Source: Nageia nagi
Lineage: Eukaryota; Pinophyta
Direction: 5' to 3'
DNA: 64,000 nucleotides
Assembly: GCA_050084985.1 (NCBI GenBank)
Contig: JBITNC010000001.1
Span: forward strand, 41,850,001 to 41,914,000
Both the position numbers and the translations under genes were made by a program. A model generated the notes under the pieces. It made no database searches, had not been told where the DNA came from, and worked only from the letters and a program-made list of their open reading frames with translations. This document shows positions 41,340-54,859 of the stretch, piece after piece; the first letter of the stretch is position 1; each line of letters begins with the position of its first letter.

Positions 41340-43835
41340 TATTTCAACACTATTAGTCACCTTGGGAATAAAGAAGAATATATAAGGAGACTAGAACCCA
41401 AATGATATGGTTTTAATAAGTTCATAGAATAAGTATATCTATTAGAATATTTTTTCATCAAAGACTCTCATACTTGGTCCAATAGATGAAAAATTGATCA
41501 AAGAATCTAGGAAAAATTGGATAGATTTCTTATCTCACAAAATTGGTATGATAATAACTTCCCCATGTACATAGAATTCATAGCTCATGATGGTTTTGAT
41601 TACTATCCTATAGTTCCCTTCATTAGTAGTTTTTTATGAACCTAAAAGCTACTCCCATTATATTGCAAAGGATGTGCTCTTCCATCCATCATTCAAAGAT
41701 ATAGTAGAATCTTGGGAGAAAGATGAACAATATATTTATGGCACTATTATATATAAATTTTTAGTAAAAATACAAAAGTTGAAGGGTAATATAAAGAAAT
41801 AGAACAAATAATCCCTTGGGGATATTTTAACAATAAGGAAAAATATAGAATAACAACTACAATAAGTAGAGATGCAAATGTAAAAAGCACAAATAAAAAA
41901 TATAATTAATTAAGAAAGATAATTTATGCAAGACCTAGAGAAACCCTATCTCAATGAAGAACTTCTTTGGAAGAAAAAAATTAACGGTTCAATGGATTAA
42001 GTAAAGAGATGAAAATACAAAATATATTCAACTTAATACAATGGTGTAGGTCTCAAAATGGAATTTCCTTCTTAGAAGTACCGAATGCACATCAACTCAC
42101 TATAAAAGTGGTAATTGATAATCAAAGTACTTCTTAGTTCTAAACATTACTAAAAGAAGAGACACTAAATGATTAGATATATAAAATTAAATTTTAAATG
42201 GCATCCCCTAGTTGATGTCTATAGCTCAAAATCAAACCCTATTAATGCCCATCCAAGAAAAGGAAGTTGAGGTTATATTTTTTCAACTAAACCATTTTGA
42301 TGCCCCAAGGCCATATGAATTTTGTCTTGGTTTTCTTTAGTAATTTTGGTCTTTATTTAAGGAGGAACTTGTGGAAGTTATATGCTAATCATTTATTTCA
42401 AAATAAATGCTTAGAAAAATCAGTAACACCTTAGTGTTGATCTTAAAAATATAAAATGCTACGATAATTGATGCCTTTAGATCCATTTATTTTTGCAATG
42501 TTATATATAAGGTAATTTCTAAGGTGGCATCTAATCATTTTAAAAATATCCTCCATAACATCATTTTGAAGAAGTAAAAGACCATTCATTATCAATGAAA
42601 TAAAGTTGCTAGATAGCTTAGAAAAAACATATAAATTTATTTATTCCATCAACAAACATAAGAAAAGGGTATTTTACTAAAGCTCAATATGGATAAGGCT
42701 TTTGATGGATTCAAGTAGGCATTCCTATCTGAAAGTATATTTTTAGAAATTGTTTGATAAATTGGATATTATCTCTAATTGAAAGCACCCAATTCTCAAT
42801 CATAGTCAATTGAAAATCAAAATTTTATTTTAAAACTTCTTAAGGGATTAAAAAAGGGAATCTTATATCTCTCTATATTTTATTATTCCAATTGAAGTAA
42901 TGGGTAGATGGTTAAAACATATTCAATATCAAGGATACATCAAAGGCTTACAAATTGACAAAGCTTACCAAATAATCACTCACTCTTAATTTATAGTTGA
43001 AACCTTATTAGCCACCTTTCCATCAATACAAGAAATCCAAATTATAATGAAATTCCTTATTCTATATGAATCTTCCTCTTACTAGTATATTAATAGTTCC
43101 AAATTTAAAATCTTTCACATCAATCTCTCTTCACAATTTATGTATAGGATTATTTATATGATAGGTATGGAACTTGATAATCTCTCTAACTCTTATTTAG
43201 AAATGCATTTAATTCAAGGGGTAATTTGAGGAATTTTTGGGATAACTTGGTTGTTAAAATGAGAAAACAAATTACTTCATGGAAGGCTAAGTAGTTATCT
43301 TTAGCTCGAAGGCTCATGAAAATAAATGCAAATCTTGGAGTAATTATCATGTTTTGGTTAAATACTTTCTTGATCCTACAAAAATTATCTTTAAATTGAA
43401 CTCTATCATGTGTGATTTCCTTTGGTAAGGAATATCTTATGTGAAGAAGATGCCTCTAGTTTCTTGGAATATCAATAGACATAGAAAATCAATGAGGGGT
43501 CTTGGCATGAAGAATCTTCTCTTAATGAATATTATCTAGTTGGGAAAATAATTTTGAAAAGCTTATGCTCAACCTTACTCTAAATAGTATAGGATTATTT
43601 GTTCAAAGTAATTAAAAAATAATGATCATGAAGTGACATTTATGGTTGAAATCTTACTTTGGGGCTCATGCATGTGGAATATCATTAGGAAGTCAAAACT
43701 CCATATTCTTCAATTCTTCATATGGGAAGTTAGGAAAAGGATCAAATTTTACTTCCTATATGATAAATGGATATTACCTCATTCTCTTACAATCTCAAAT
43801 GATTTTTTAAATATCCAAATTAGGTTATCGTAATA
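41340..43835 (+). pseudogene. LINE relic (endonuclease end, RT, C-terminal region)
   Basis: Plus-strand fragments in LINE order. After the endonuclease comes D-V-L-F-H-P-S-F-K-D-I-V-E-S-W-E with K-I-Q-K-L-K-G-N-I-K-K (41660-41800). Next is RT with L-N-M-D-K-A-F-D (near 42690) and G-I-K-K-G-N (near 42850), then the post-RT stretch P-L-V-S-W-N-I-N-R with GLGMKNLLLMN (43450-43530), and IKFYFLYDKWILPHSLT (43740-43790). Stops are frequent and the catalytic A-D-D box is not readable. The 5' end is uncertain. The sequence is more decayed than the LINE at 45.4-57.3 kb. Confidence 0.7.
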
Positions 43836-43966
43836 ATGAGGAAATAAATTCATTGACTATTGGGAATGGGTAGTCAAATCCTTACTTCAATAGGATATGT
43901 GGATATAATCAAACATTATGAAATTATCGACTTACTTAGTTCTAAATTAGATTTACCATAAAATAT

Positions 43967-45357
43967 TCACTCCCCATCAAGCTCATCACTATATGGCTCA
44001 ACTAAAACATGGAAACTATCCTAAAAAGAATTCTTACACAAATATACCCCATTGTTGCTACTAGGATACCATTCATCATATAACTTCAATGCCTAAGATC
44101 ACCTAACCATGTTGATAGATATATACCCCTAGATCTGTAAGTTGTATAATTCATGTTTTGATATTATCTAGATTTTTATAAATACCAAAATATATTATCA
44201 TTAATCATGGCATCTACATAAAAAAGGAGTCATTTTATGGACTAATTTGTTACGATAATAAGAGAGGTGATTTTCCCCTTCATTCCATGTTGCTTTTTCA
44301 TAAGTTATCAGGGTACTTTCTATATTCATTTTGATATTGTATAATTTTTAACCTTCAATCATCTCTAAGATTTCATCCATGAACTTCATGTTTCTCTTGA
44401 ATACTTGCCAAGTCTTTCTCTAAAATAGTTACTCTTTGATATAATCAAAAAATAATTTTATGCCCAAAAAATATTAGATAAAGATGAATAAAATTTATGG
44501 AGCACTTGAGTACCTAATCATGATAAATTCAACAAGGAATATAGTAAGAAAATTAATTCAAAAATATTCAAAATAGATGATTTAATTCTCATGAAAGATC
44601 AATAGAAATTTTGAATTAAATTAGCATGGTCCATTTATCATAATAAAGAATGTTGTATCAAGTGCATACAAGCAATCAACTATTGACAAGAATAATCTTC
44701 CTAAGTTATTGAATATTATGAATCTAAAGAGATTCTTTAAATAAATATCATATCATATCTCATAAAGAAAATTTCAATTCAAAATTAATTGGTAATTTTA
44801 GTATTAGAGCAATAAGACAATTCCATATGTCAAACACTATGTCATTTAGAGCAAAGTTCTAGATTAACCACAATTTGAGTATATATTCTTAGAGAAATTA
44901 TAATTTAGTTTTCATATTATTTTTATTGAAATTCATTTTTACAAGTCAAAATCATCATGAATTTGTCTACCATGTTTGTATTCATTTAGTTTAACAAATT
45001 TGAATGGTAGAAAAATAAGATTTTATTTATAAAAATCAATTAAGTAGTGAAGAAAATGAAAAATATCCACCATGAGCATTTCCATCAATCATTCCCAATA
45101 TTGAATCAATAATATGGTAATATTGTAGGAACTTATTCTCCATTAGAAATTCATAATAAAAAAAATAAAATAAAATTCTTTTTCAAGGCTTTTTTTCATG
45201 CAATGAAGGGGCAATGTTTGACCACATCTAACAACAAAATAGGTCATTCATTCAACAAAGAGTATTGAACTAAAGATATGATTAAATAATAAGTTTAAAT
45301 TTCATCTAAGAGGTATCTTATAAAGTTCTATGTTGCAATTTATCCTTTAAGAAATAT
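43967..45357 (+). repeat. direct repeat R1 with gypsy integrase C-terminal tail
   Basis: About 1.39 kb, alignable over its length with 60766-62167 at roughly 80-85% identity by eye. The first 500 bp are non-coding. Near 44480-44745 is the tail of a gypsy integrase: H-G-P-F-I-I-I-K, then TIDKNNLPKLLNIMNLKRFF, the GPY/F-type end. No integrase core lies upstream of the tail in either copy. The remainder is AT-rich, perhaps 3' untranslated/LTR sequence. Confidence 0.7.
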
Positions 45358-45394
45358 TTGTGCATAACTCATAAGATTTTATGGAGCATCCATA

Positions 45395-46920
45395 ATATGG
45401 CAAGCAGGATCGGGAGCATAGGGGAAGAGAGGAGTGTAGGGGAAGAGAGGACCAAGGCAGTGGGGGGTGGTGATGATGGGTCTAGTTGTGTCTTAGTTTA
45501 GGATGGTGGTTGAGACCCCAATTTGGTCATATAATATGATGTTAGGCCTATAGGTAAATATCATCCTATTATTTCTATGGAATATAAGGTTGATCCCAAA
45601 CCTTTGAACATCGTGTCCTAGATGAAAAAGATCTCCTATGCCCAAGTGGTCAAGAGAGATATTATATCTCCTATAGAGACCTTCTATAATATATGTGCTA
45701 TTTATGGGACACTCAAAATTCACCCTAAAATCACCAAATGAACCATGAAGGAAGGGGTATTGAACTTGATTGGTAAGTTTCTAGGGGCCAAACCAAGTAT
45801 ATACATGATTAAAGAATGGGGATTCTAGAAATGGAAGATAATGGGGCATTTTGATATTGTAGCTCTTATTATTGGTTTTTTTTTATTAAGATATGTTTAT
45901 GGGATGATTGTCAAAAAGTTTTTTGTGGAGGTTCATGAATATTTCTCCAGCTACCCATGTTTCTTAAGAAGTGGTAGCCAAAGTTCTATCTAAATACTCA
46001 TAGTATTACTTTTGTGTCAGTTTGGGTTCACTTACCTAGGTTTCCATTATAATATTAGCATGATGAAGTTTTGGTATGGATTGGTAATTGGATCAAAGAT
46101 TTAATTACCATTGATAAAGCAATCAAATCTAAGTATCGGATGATCTTTGCATGAATTTGTGTTAGTATATATCCCATGACTAATCTTCCTAATTCCATAG
46201 ATTTTCTCTCTAATCTTGGAGAGTCAACCCAATGCATAGAGTACAATCATCAACCATAAACCTATAAAGTATGCAAATAGAAGAGGCATCACTCCTTGTG
46301 GTTCCTAGTGAAACAACAAGAAAATAAAAAAAAAAGAAACAACAATCAGGAAAGGAAATAGACAAGAAAGAGATGAAACCTTGGGCCCTATAGGGACAAA
46401 GGGTGATGAATCAATCCCCATGAATAATGCTTTTTCTATTCTAGAAGTGGTTGAAAATTAGATGGAGGTGTCAAGGAAGGAAGTGTTTACATACAAGATT
46501 TCATTGGCACACCTAGGGGAGTACTAACCTCTAATCAAGGAAATTATGATGGTAATTTTACAGGAGTAGGGAAAAGTTGTAGAGGCTGTGGTGTCAGTTC
46601 ATATAGAAGAAAAGAGAATAAAGTGTCATTAAGATGTTCAAGAAATGAGGAGCAGGAGGAGGTATTAATGTTATAGGAGGGGTATATCCTCCCAATTATG
46701 GAAGTAGCACCTCAAATGTTAGTCAATGTGGAACTACCAATTGAAGTTGGGGAGATTACATCAATAACTCTTTCAAAAATGAACCTTGGGGAAGGGGGTG
46801 GAAGACCTATGGTGGATCTTTTGGACTATTCTCCTTGCATTCCATCCCCAATAAGGATGTTTTACATTAAAATGGAATATTTAGACTCTCAAAGGAAGTG
46901 AATATAACTACTCCAAGGAA
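45395..46920 (+). pseudogene. LINE ORF1 (DUF4283-like) relic
   Basis: Readable plus-strand pieces include M-K-K-I-S-Y-A-Q-V-V-K, L-I-G-K-F-L-G-A-K-P-S, WKIMGHFDIVALIIGFFLL and C-Q-F-G-F-T-Y-L. This is the DUF4283 RNA-binding region of plant LINE ORF1 proteins. A degraded knuckle region (Q-C-I-E-Y-N-H-Q) lies near 46230-46260. A low-complexity tail follows to about 46920. Stops and shifts are numerous. Confidence 0.7.
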
Positions 46921-46989
46921 AACTTGAAATCAAAAAAAGAAACAACATGTAAATGTGGGGAAGGACAAACTAGGGAGACCCTTTAAAGG

Positions 46990-47900
46990 AACAGTGAGAT
47001 ATAGGAAGCCTAAAGTGGACATACCTAAGGGAGCCTAGGATACACTTTTTAAGGGAAGGAAGAAATATAAGAAATAATGAGAATCCTAACAAGGAATTCT
47101 GGGGGATATATTCTCAAAAAGATATATAAATTTTTATGCTTTGAAAAAAGATCTAAAATCGAAGATTATCTTGTTCCAAGAAACTAAAATTACTAAAGGA
47201 AAGGCTTAATTTATTAAAAATGTGATTAGGAGGGAGGAAAACATTTTAGCTATACATGTTGAGGGGAATTTGGGAGGTATGTTATGGATGTGGGATGGTA
47301 ACAAGTGTGAAGGTAGGCTAATTATTTCTAACTCTAGCTTCTTCTCTATTCTCTTTACCTCCTAGATTCAAAGAAAGTGTTTATCATTACAAATATTTAT
47401 GTTACTATGATGTGTGCTAGGAGGCATATTTTGTGGTCTTATTTGAAATATATGTGTGAGGCATTCATAAGGATTAGTTGGATCCTTGTAGGGGATTTTA
47501 ACTCATCATTATATCCTTCTAATAAAATGGGAGGGGTGGGAGGTTTTACGAATAGTATGAAAGATTTTGTAGCTTTTTTGAATGAGAATAATTTTATGGA
47601 CATGGACCTCAAGAGAACCAAGTTTACCTAGACCAATGGAAGATGTGGGGATTTTTATATATAGGAGAGGTTAGATAGAGTTCTTATCTCCTAGGATTGT
47701 ATTACTAAGTTCAAGGAATATACTCTCATAGGTTATCTGAATTCAAAATTCAATCATAATCCATTTTCATGGGAAACTAGTGATGAGAGACATCAGTTCA
47801 ATTCCCCTTTTCACTTTGAAAAGATGTGGTTGACATATGAGAGTTTGAAATATAATATAAAGAAATGGTGGAAGAAAAGTTTTATTAGGACTTTGCTAAC
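46990..47900 (+). pseudogene. LINE endonuclease (APE-type) relic
   Basis: Pieces in order: K-I-I-L-F-Q-E-T-K-I-T-K-G-K-A (near 47150-47205, holding the Glu of the QETK motif), WILVGDFNSSLYPSNKMGG (47494-47550), DMDLKRTKFTW, and E-R-L-D-R-V-L-I-S (near 47665-47690). These match the apurinic-type endonuclease of plant LINEs, which nicks target DNA. The SDH-type C-terminal motif has decayed. Confidence 0.8.
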
Positions 47901-49459
47901 TTAAATTGCTAAGAAACTATGCTTGATAAAAAATAACCTTAAGACTTGGAATAAAGAAACCTTTAGATTCTTGGCCACATGGAATGCAAATATTCAAAAT
48001 CAAATGAGTGCCTTGGAGAAATATATTTAGGTTCATGGTTGCATAGAAGAGGTTAGACCTAAAGAAAGAAATATATTGGGGTAGTGGCATATAATTTTGG
48101 AGTAGGAGGAGATCATGTGGAAGAAAAAATCCAAAATTAGTTGGTTGATGGGGGGTTAGGAATACTAAGTTCTTCCATGTTTCTATATTATGACACAAGA
48201 TCCATAGCTCAATTAAGGAAATCCATTGTATGAATGGATCTACTACTTAAGAATTATCAAAAATTTGGGATGAGGGAGTCTCCTTCTTATTTGATCTCTT
48301 AGGTCATAAGTTTGAATCCATTAGTGAGTGACAAACAAACTCCTCCATAATATCCCAAATTTGATGATGGATCAACTCAATACATTTCTTAGTAACAAGT
48401 TTGAAGAGAAGAAGATTCACATGGTAGTTTTTGACATGGGATAATCTAAGGCACCTAGCTTGGATGGCTTTCCAGAGTATTTCTTTCAATCATTGTAGGA
48501 TATTGTGGGTAAGGATGTTTTGGAGGTGGTGTCTTTTCAATCTTTTAAGCAATTTTCTAAAGATGTGAATTCCACCTTCATTGCTCTAATTCCCAAGGTT
48601 GTTGGTGCTAATTCATTTAGTAAGTATCACCCTATCAATATTTGTAACTTTATTTATAAAATTTTATCAAAGGTTTTAGCTAATTATCTTAAATAAATTC
48701 TAATAATCATTATTAGTCCTAATCAAAGGGGTTTTTTCAAGGCCATAAAATGTTATATGGTATCATTACAATCCATGAAGTATCCCATTCAATGGTAAAA
48801 TTAGGTAAGGAAGGCATGTTACTCAAGTTAGATATCAATAAGGCATATGATAGGGTTGATTGGTCCTTCCTTCTTAAGGTCATGGCTTGCTTTAGGTTTA
48901 AGGAGGATTGGATTATCCTAATAGTGGCCTACATTTCTTCAAATTCCTTTTCAATACTTATTAATAGAGCTATTTCTAGTTACTTCCCTAGAAAAAGAAT
49001 GCTCCGACAAGGTGATCCCTTATCCCCTTCCTCTTCATTATTATGGTGGAGACACTAGGGAGAAATGTCATATAGTCCATTTGGCATGAAATGATTGATG
49101 GCATCAAGCCTACAAATGAATTACCTCATATCTCTTATTAACGGTTTATGGATGACACTTTGATTTCTACCCAATCCTCGATTCCTCAAGATAAGATCAT
49201 TAAGAAACTTTTAGACCAATATGAAGTTACTATAGGTCAAAAGATAAATTTTTAGAAGAGTAAGTTATTCTTTTATACTACTAGGTTGATGTTACAACAA
49301 AGAGTGGCTAGAATATTTGAATGTTCTATTGAGGAGATTCCTACTATCAACTTAGGAATGCCACTCTTTCTAGGTTACATGAAATAGGCCTTGTGGGATC
49401 TATTCATTGAAAGCTTTTCATGGAAGATGCAAGGGTGGAAAGGAGCTTGGTTAAGTCTA
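47900..49459 (+). pseudogene. LINE reverse transcriptase, 5' portion
   Basis: Contains STFIALIPKVVGANSFSKYH (48565-48630), ILSKVLANYL, P-N-Q-R-G-F-F, LLKLDINKAYDRVDWSFL (near 48820-48875), LRQGDPLSP (near 49003-49030) and the catalytic region as F-M-D-D-T-L-I-S-T (49145-49175), where plant LINEs have Y-A-D-D-T. The insertion at 49460 splits the domain after the S-W-K-M-Q-G-W-K-G motif region. Confidence 0.87.
49455..49459. other. target-site duplication GTCTA, left
   Basis: GTCTA directly precedes the chromovirus LTR at 49460 and recurs after the right LTR at 55247-55251. Confidence 0.88.
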
Positions 49460-49849
49460 TGTTAGAAACTTGCAAGTTTCTAAATGGGATTATCACCAAA
49501 ATGATAGTGAAACAATAGCAAAACATATCTCAATCTCTCAACACAAGAAACATGAATCTGAATGGAGCAAGATAATAACATAATCACTTCATTGAATAAC
49601 CAAAATGAATCATAGGCCACTTCAAGGGGGCTACCTCCTTACAACTAAAACAATATATTTTGCAAGATAATAACTATTCCATTTCCACACATATTTGTAG
49701 TCTATCTACCCTAACCCTAATCTATTGCTCAATACAAAATGGTGATGCACCTTACAAATATGTCAGTATCCTTACATTTAATATAATCTTATATTCTAAT
49801 TAATAAACTATTATAATCTAAGAAAATGTTATGATATGGGATCCTAACA
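49460..49849 (-). repeat. 3' LTR of the chromovirus
   Basis: TGTTAG...CTAACA ends on the plus-strand text. It aligns with 54860-55246 throughout, with shared blocks such as ACCAAAATGATAGT, TTGAATAACCAAAATGAATC and GATATGGGATCCTAA. Confidence 0.93.
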
Positions 49850-49862
49850 TGCCACCCCTCTT
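49850..49862 (-). other. polypurine tract of the chromovirus
   Basis: On the minus strand AAGAGGGGTGGCA sits directly before the 3' LTR. Confidence 0.75.
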
Positions 49863-49917
49863 AAAGAGAGCTTTTTCCTAAAAGCTAGAAATTAGGAAAT
49901 TTTGCTAAAGTTAATGG

Positions 49918-51160
49918 AGTATCTCCCAAGTTACATCTTTAGGAGGTAATCTACACCACTAGATAAGAACTCCAGTACCAATGTGGTTGTGAATATTTCA
50001 TGTGCATAGATCTTGAATGGCCTCAAGTTCAACCATGATGGATCCTTCCTTAGTGAATTTAGGTAATTCCATCTGAACTATAGCCTAAGAGCCTAGGACT
50101 TGCTTAAGGTAAGAGATATGAAAAATAGGATGAATCTTGGATGATACTGGGAGTGCCAACTTCTATGTTGTAGGGACAATAAATTAGAGTATATTATAAG
50201 GTCCATAAAATCATGGATCCAATTTTTAAGAATATTTTAATTTGAGATATGTCTTCTTGTATGGTTGGAGCTACAAGAAAACCATGTCTCCTTCTTGGAA
50301 CTACCTTTCAACCCATTATTGATTACCTTATTATTTCATCCAATGTTGACCCACTTGAAGATTTTCCCAAAGGATGTGAATGATGTATGCATGATTTGTT
50401 AAGGTGGTGTCTACTTCTTGGATATTGGTGCCACCCAGAACGTAAGAGATGATTATGGGTGGGGGTTGGCCATATAGAGGTTCATAGGGAGTCATCTTGA
50501 TAGAAGTATGATATGAATTACTATACCACCATTCAGCTAAAGGAGGCCATTTTACCTAATGAATTGGTTGGGTTGAAGCAAAATAATGGAGATATGTTTC
50601 CAAGCATTTATTAACAATATTTACCTAACCATTTATTTGGGGGTGATAAGTAGATCTCATATAGAGTGTAGTGCCCTAGAGTTTAAAACATTCTTCCTAT
50701 AATTTTCTCATGAATGTCAAATCATGGTCACTAAAAATGGTAGAATGCATGCCATGGAGTTTGAAAATGTTATCAAGAAAGAGTTGGGCAACATTGATGG
50801 CCTTGTATGGATGTACTAATGGATAGAAGCGTGCATACTTGGAGAGTCGATCCACTACTACCATGATAATAACTTTGTCATATGATTTTGGAAGACTTTC
50901 AATAAAATCCATTGAAATATCTTTCCAAGTTCACTTTGATATTCATAAAGGCTAAAGCACTCCTAGGGTTCCCACTATCTCCCCTTTCTATCACTGATAA
51001 ACATTATATTTGGATACAAACCTTTTATGTCCCATTTCCTACTTGACCAATAAAAAGAGTGAAGCACCCATTGATAGGATTTCAAAAATCCAAAATGGCT
51101 AGCTATTGGTGTAGCATGCAACTCTTGAAATATCAACTTGCAATATGAAGAGTTCACTGG
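49918..51160 (-). pseudogene. chromovirus integrase and chromodomain
   Basis: In minus-strand order: the zinc region Q-E-L-H-A-T-P-I-A-S-H with WVLHSFYWSSRKWDI (51157-50975). Then the core DFIESLPKSYDKVIIMVVVD, RLSKYARFYPLVHP, FLDNIFKLHG and F-S-D-H-D-L-T-F (50912-50697). After a degraded C-terminal region (readable H-P-I-F-H-I-S-Y-L-K-Q-V-L) comes a chromodomain with G-T-G-V-L-I, a stop, and RLPPKDVTWEIL (about 49918-50050). In chromoviruses this domain directs integration to heterochromatin. Several stops make it non-functional. Confidence 0.87.
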
Positions 51161-51349
51161 TAATGCAATACTACCTTTGAATCATAAAATTCCCTCATAC
51201 CAAGAAAATAGGGATTTACTCATTGAATCTATCTATAGCTATTGAAGCATTGAATGGATGAAACTATCCTAGAGCCATTCTTGTTTAACCTATTTGAGCT
51301 AGTTAGGAACTAGAAATAAAAGGGCTTGAAGTGCTAATGGATCCACAAA

Positions 51350-52650
51350 TTTTTATGAAAGAGCATCAACAACCACATTCTCACTACCCTTTCTATACAC
51401 AATCTCATAGTCATACCCCAAGAGTTTAGGGATCCACTTTTGTTGTTACGAGATGGAGATGCATTATTCAATGAATTATTTCAAATTATGGTGGTTGATT
51501 ATGATGATAAAATGGCCATCAATGAGGTAGGGTATCCAATGCTAAATGACATCAATTATTGCAAGCATTTCCTTTTCATAGGTGAATTTAGCCAAGTTTC
51601 TACCTGAGAGGGCCTTACTTATGAAATTCAAGGATTACCCTTATTGCATCAACATGGTTCCAATTCTAACAACAAAGGCATCACTCTCAATGATGAAGGT
51701 CTTAGATAAATCTAGTATGGCCAATACTAGAGTAGAGCACATGGCAACCTTCAATTATTGAAAGGATTCTTTTGTAGCTACTAATCAATTCAAGGCATTC
51801 TTCTCAAGAAATATTGTAAGTGGGGTTGTAATATTTCCATAATATTTCATACATTTATGATAGTACCCTATCAATTCGAGGAAGCCTTGTAAGCTTTTCA
51901 AGGATTTAGGGAGAGGCCAAGTTTGCATATATGTAATCTTTAGTGGGCCCACCTTGACACCTTCTTTTGAACTAATGTGCCCAAGGTATTTGAGCTCTTG
52001 TTAGCCAAAGGAACATTTAGAGCACTTGGAATACAACTAATTCTCATGGAGGAGTTGCAAAGTTTGATCTAACCTAGACAAGCGATCCTTCCAAGTTTTG
52101 TTGTAGATCAAAATATCATCAAAGAAAAATAAAATAATTTTTTAAAGATAAGGGTAGAATACCTAGTTCATCATACTCTAGAAGGTGGATGGAGCATTAG
52201 TAAGATTGAAGGAAATTACTCAAAACTCATAATGATCTTCATGTGTGTGAAAAGTAGTTTTGGGGATGTCTTCCATGCAAAGTTGAATTTAGTGGTACCT
52301 GCATCAGAGATCTAAATTGGAGGAATATTTGGCACCATGGAGTTCATCTAATAGTTCATTAATGACTAGAATGGGAAACTTATCCTTGATGATGATTTTG
52401 TTTAGAGCTCAAAAGTTGATGCACATCCACCATGGCCCATATTTTTTGTGAACCAACAAAACTAAAGAATATTAAGGACTCACACTTGAAAAAATGATGC
52501 TAGTTTCTAACATATCTTCCACCAGAATTTTTATTTCATCCTTCTGGATATAGGGGTAGCAGTAAGGTCAAATGTTGGATGGTTGACTCCTAGGGATTAA
52601 TTATATGGCATGGTAATGAGGGTGATGGGCAAAAACCCATAGGTTCTTCA
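51350..52650 (-). pseudogene. chromovirus reverse transcriptase and RNase H
   Basis: RT blocks on the minus strand include L-V-L-L-V-H-K-K-Y-G-P-W-W-M-C-I-N-F, then [23 protein letters not shown] (shown here only as a block label near 52330-52420), and the region around the catalytic box near 52110-52140 in broken frames. RNase H and connection sequence follow to about 51350 (for example near 51590-51790). Stops are frequent. Motif order and spacing are normal for gypsy RT. Confidence 0.8.
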
Positions 52651-52901
52651 AATACTCTAGTATGATAGGTGAGTACTTATTGTAATTCTTATACTTTAGG
52701 TGACTCTTGTAGGGCTAGCTGAATAAGAGAATACTTGTCCCACCATTCTTCATTTCTTCAATAGTTTCTCCATGTAATGTGAACTAAAAATTTGTGATCA
52801 CCCCACCTTAATTCCTTTGAGAGTATATTTATTCTCATTAAGTTTGAATTGCATCCATATCTTATGAAAATCCAAAGAATAGGGACCAATTTCATCAGCC
52901 A

Positions 52902-53200
52902 TTATATACCAAGGACCACATCACAGCTACCAAATGGTAGAACATACATGTCATTTTGCATCTTATAGTCACCCATGCTGAGCTTGATATTGTGATACCA
53001 TCCTTTGCAAGCAATTTTTCCTCCATTGCCTATCATCACCTCAAAATTATTATGTAAATAGATATAAGAGTGGTTCCTTTTACCCATATGAGGATCCATA
53101 AAATTATGAGTGCTTTTGGAGTTAAGCAATATTATTAATAATTATCCCTAAAATATCCTTGAACTTTCATGGTTTGTGAAGATACAAACCCATAGAGGGC
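52902..53200 (-). pseudogene. chromovirus aspartic protease
   Basis: A 76-codon open stretch starting L-N-S-K-S-T-H-N-F-M-D, where the family has L-D-S-G-S-T-H-N-F-I-D. The catalytic Asp is Asn and the Gly is Lys, so the enzyme would be inactive. The end PFGSCDVVLGI is the late protease motif. Confidence 0.88.
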
Positions 53201-53299
53201 ATTGCAAGAAATTTTAAGAACAAATTTAGCTAGTTGGTTTGATTCCTTTCAATATCTACTATAGCATCCTCAAAAGCCTTTTTCATGGTTCCAGGGGAA

Positions 53300-54200
53300 T
53301 TTGCATCCATGATATATAATTTTTGAGTTGTACAATGATGTCCCAATTCAATTTTTTCAATGTAATTATAACAAAGCCTTTTTTTATGCTCCATCTCAAT
53401 AGTAGTTAATCTTTTAACCAGTAAGGATTTGGTGGTTTGTGATCACTTTGGAAAATTTATGGTTTCCAAATGGTTTGTTTGGTATTTTTGCATTATGCAT
53501 TAAGCTTATCCTCTACCAACTTTACAAGCCTATTGCTGCTATCTTGTTGTTGGGATTGAACATTTTGACTTCCACTTGATTTTCTTCCTTTAGCTTGTAA
53601 TGAAATAACTAAAAAAAATCCCTCATCTAATCCTTTACTATGATTAGCAAGCTTTTCAAATTTAGTTTGGTATTCTCTCACTGTAGTCATATGGCATAGT
53701 TTGGTAAGGGCACCAATAAAATCCTCAAAATCAATAGGACCAAATATGAAAAGGAGGTTATAAGTGAAATCCCCCTAAGATGAGGTGCCATTTTCCTTTT
53801 CAAACCATGGGTACCATTGTATGGCTTCACACTCTAGATGAAAAGAGGTAAGGTTCACCTTTGGTGCATTAGGTATTTGATTTAAGGAAAAATATTGCTC
53901 ATCTGATTATCCAGCTAGTGGGGTCAACAACATCAAATTTTGGAAAGTCCAATTTTTTTGTATGTGAAATAATTAAGGCTTATTATGGTCCTTGAAATTT
54001 TGGAATCCTTACCAATATATGTTCAATTAACTTGATCCACTTGCAATCGAGGATGTGTTACGAGCTATGGTTTGCTCCAGGACTTGAACCTTTCGATCCA
54101 TATGACCATAAGTAGTAGTTATCACTTTAATTAATTTTTTGAGTTCATCAAGAGTGGTGGAGAGGTGATAATAAACCTATTAGGTCTTTATATGGTTTAT
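53300..54200 (-). pseudogene. chromovirus gag
   Basis: The clearest part is 53690-53493, with V-R-E-Y-Q-T-K-F-E-K-L-A-N-H, the conserved late capsid helix of chromovirus gag, then a Ser/Gln-rich linker. Upstream capsid sequence to about 54200 is readable only in fragments. The knuckle near 53370-53400 is degenerate. Confidence 0.75.
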
Positions 54201-54845
54201 TCACTATATAATTTATCAATATCCAAGGATCTTTGATCGTAAACCATCTAACTATTTTAGGAACTACTATTTTTAGAAATTGCAATTTTTGGAAACTAAA
54301 AAAGTGTATGGGTGCTATATATCAAAATGATCAGTAGGAAAAAATAATCACAATGAAAATAGGTACCAAAATGATGATTTTCAAAAATTTATACTTTTTT
54401 TCTAAAAATTCATTCCCATAGGTAATGAATAGACTTTTTTAGAATCCCCTAATTCCTCACCATTTGTAAGATAATGGCCTCCAAATTTTTTACCCTTTTT
54501 AGTAGTTACTATTTATGGTACAGGAAAGATAGGGTTCTATAAGGAGAAAAAAAATTATTTCAGAAATGGGTGGCTTCTAGTATGGAGGTTGCAAAATAGT
54601 GAATAGGAGAATAGTTAGAAGGGCATGATGTAGGAATGGCATGGTGTGAATGAAGTTTATGACTATGGTGGAAAAATTTTGGCCCAAATTCTAAAAAACA
54701 TATGGTAGAGTTTTGGCTGATAAAATGGGTAAAATCTAAGATTCCAACTCTATGAGACCTTGATGTTTTGGCAAAATTTTGGCATCATTTCATTAGAGAC
54801 ATAGAAATCTTAATCCTCAACCAGCCCATAGGTGCCAAAATTGAA

Positions 54846-54857
54846 GCTCTAATACTA
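54846..54857 (-). other. decayed initiator-Met primer site of the chromovirus
   Basis: On the minus strand TAGTATTAGAGC, two changes from TGGTATCAGAGC, lies next to the 5' LTR at 54860. Both changes are transitions. Confidence 0.8.
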
Positions 54858-54859
54858 TA

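Larger units (their letters stand above)
45395..49459 (+). mobile_element. LINE, 5' part (interrupted at 49459)
   Basis: Holds ORF1, the endonuclease and most of RT of a plant LINE. The sequence continues at 55252 after the nested chromovirus. The apparent 5' start abuts repeat R1. No promoter or target duplication was identified for the LINE itself. Confidence 0.85.
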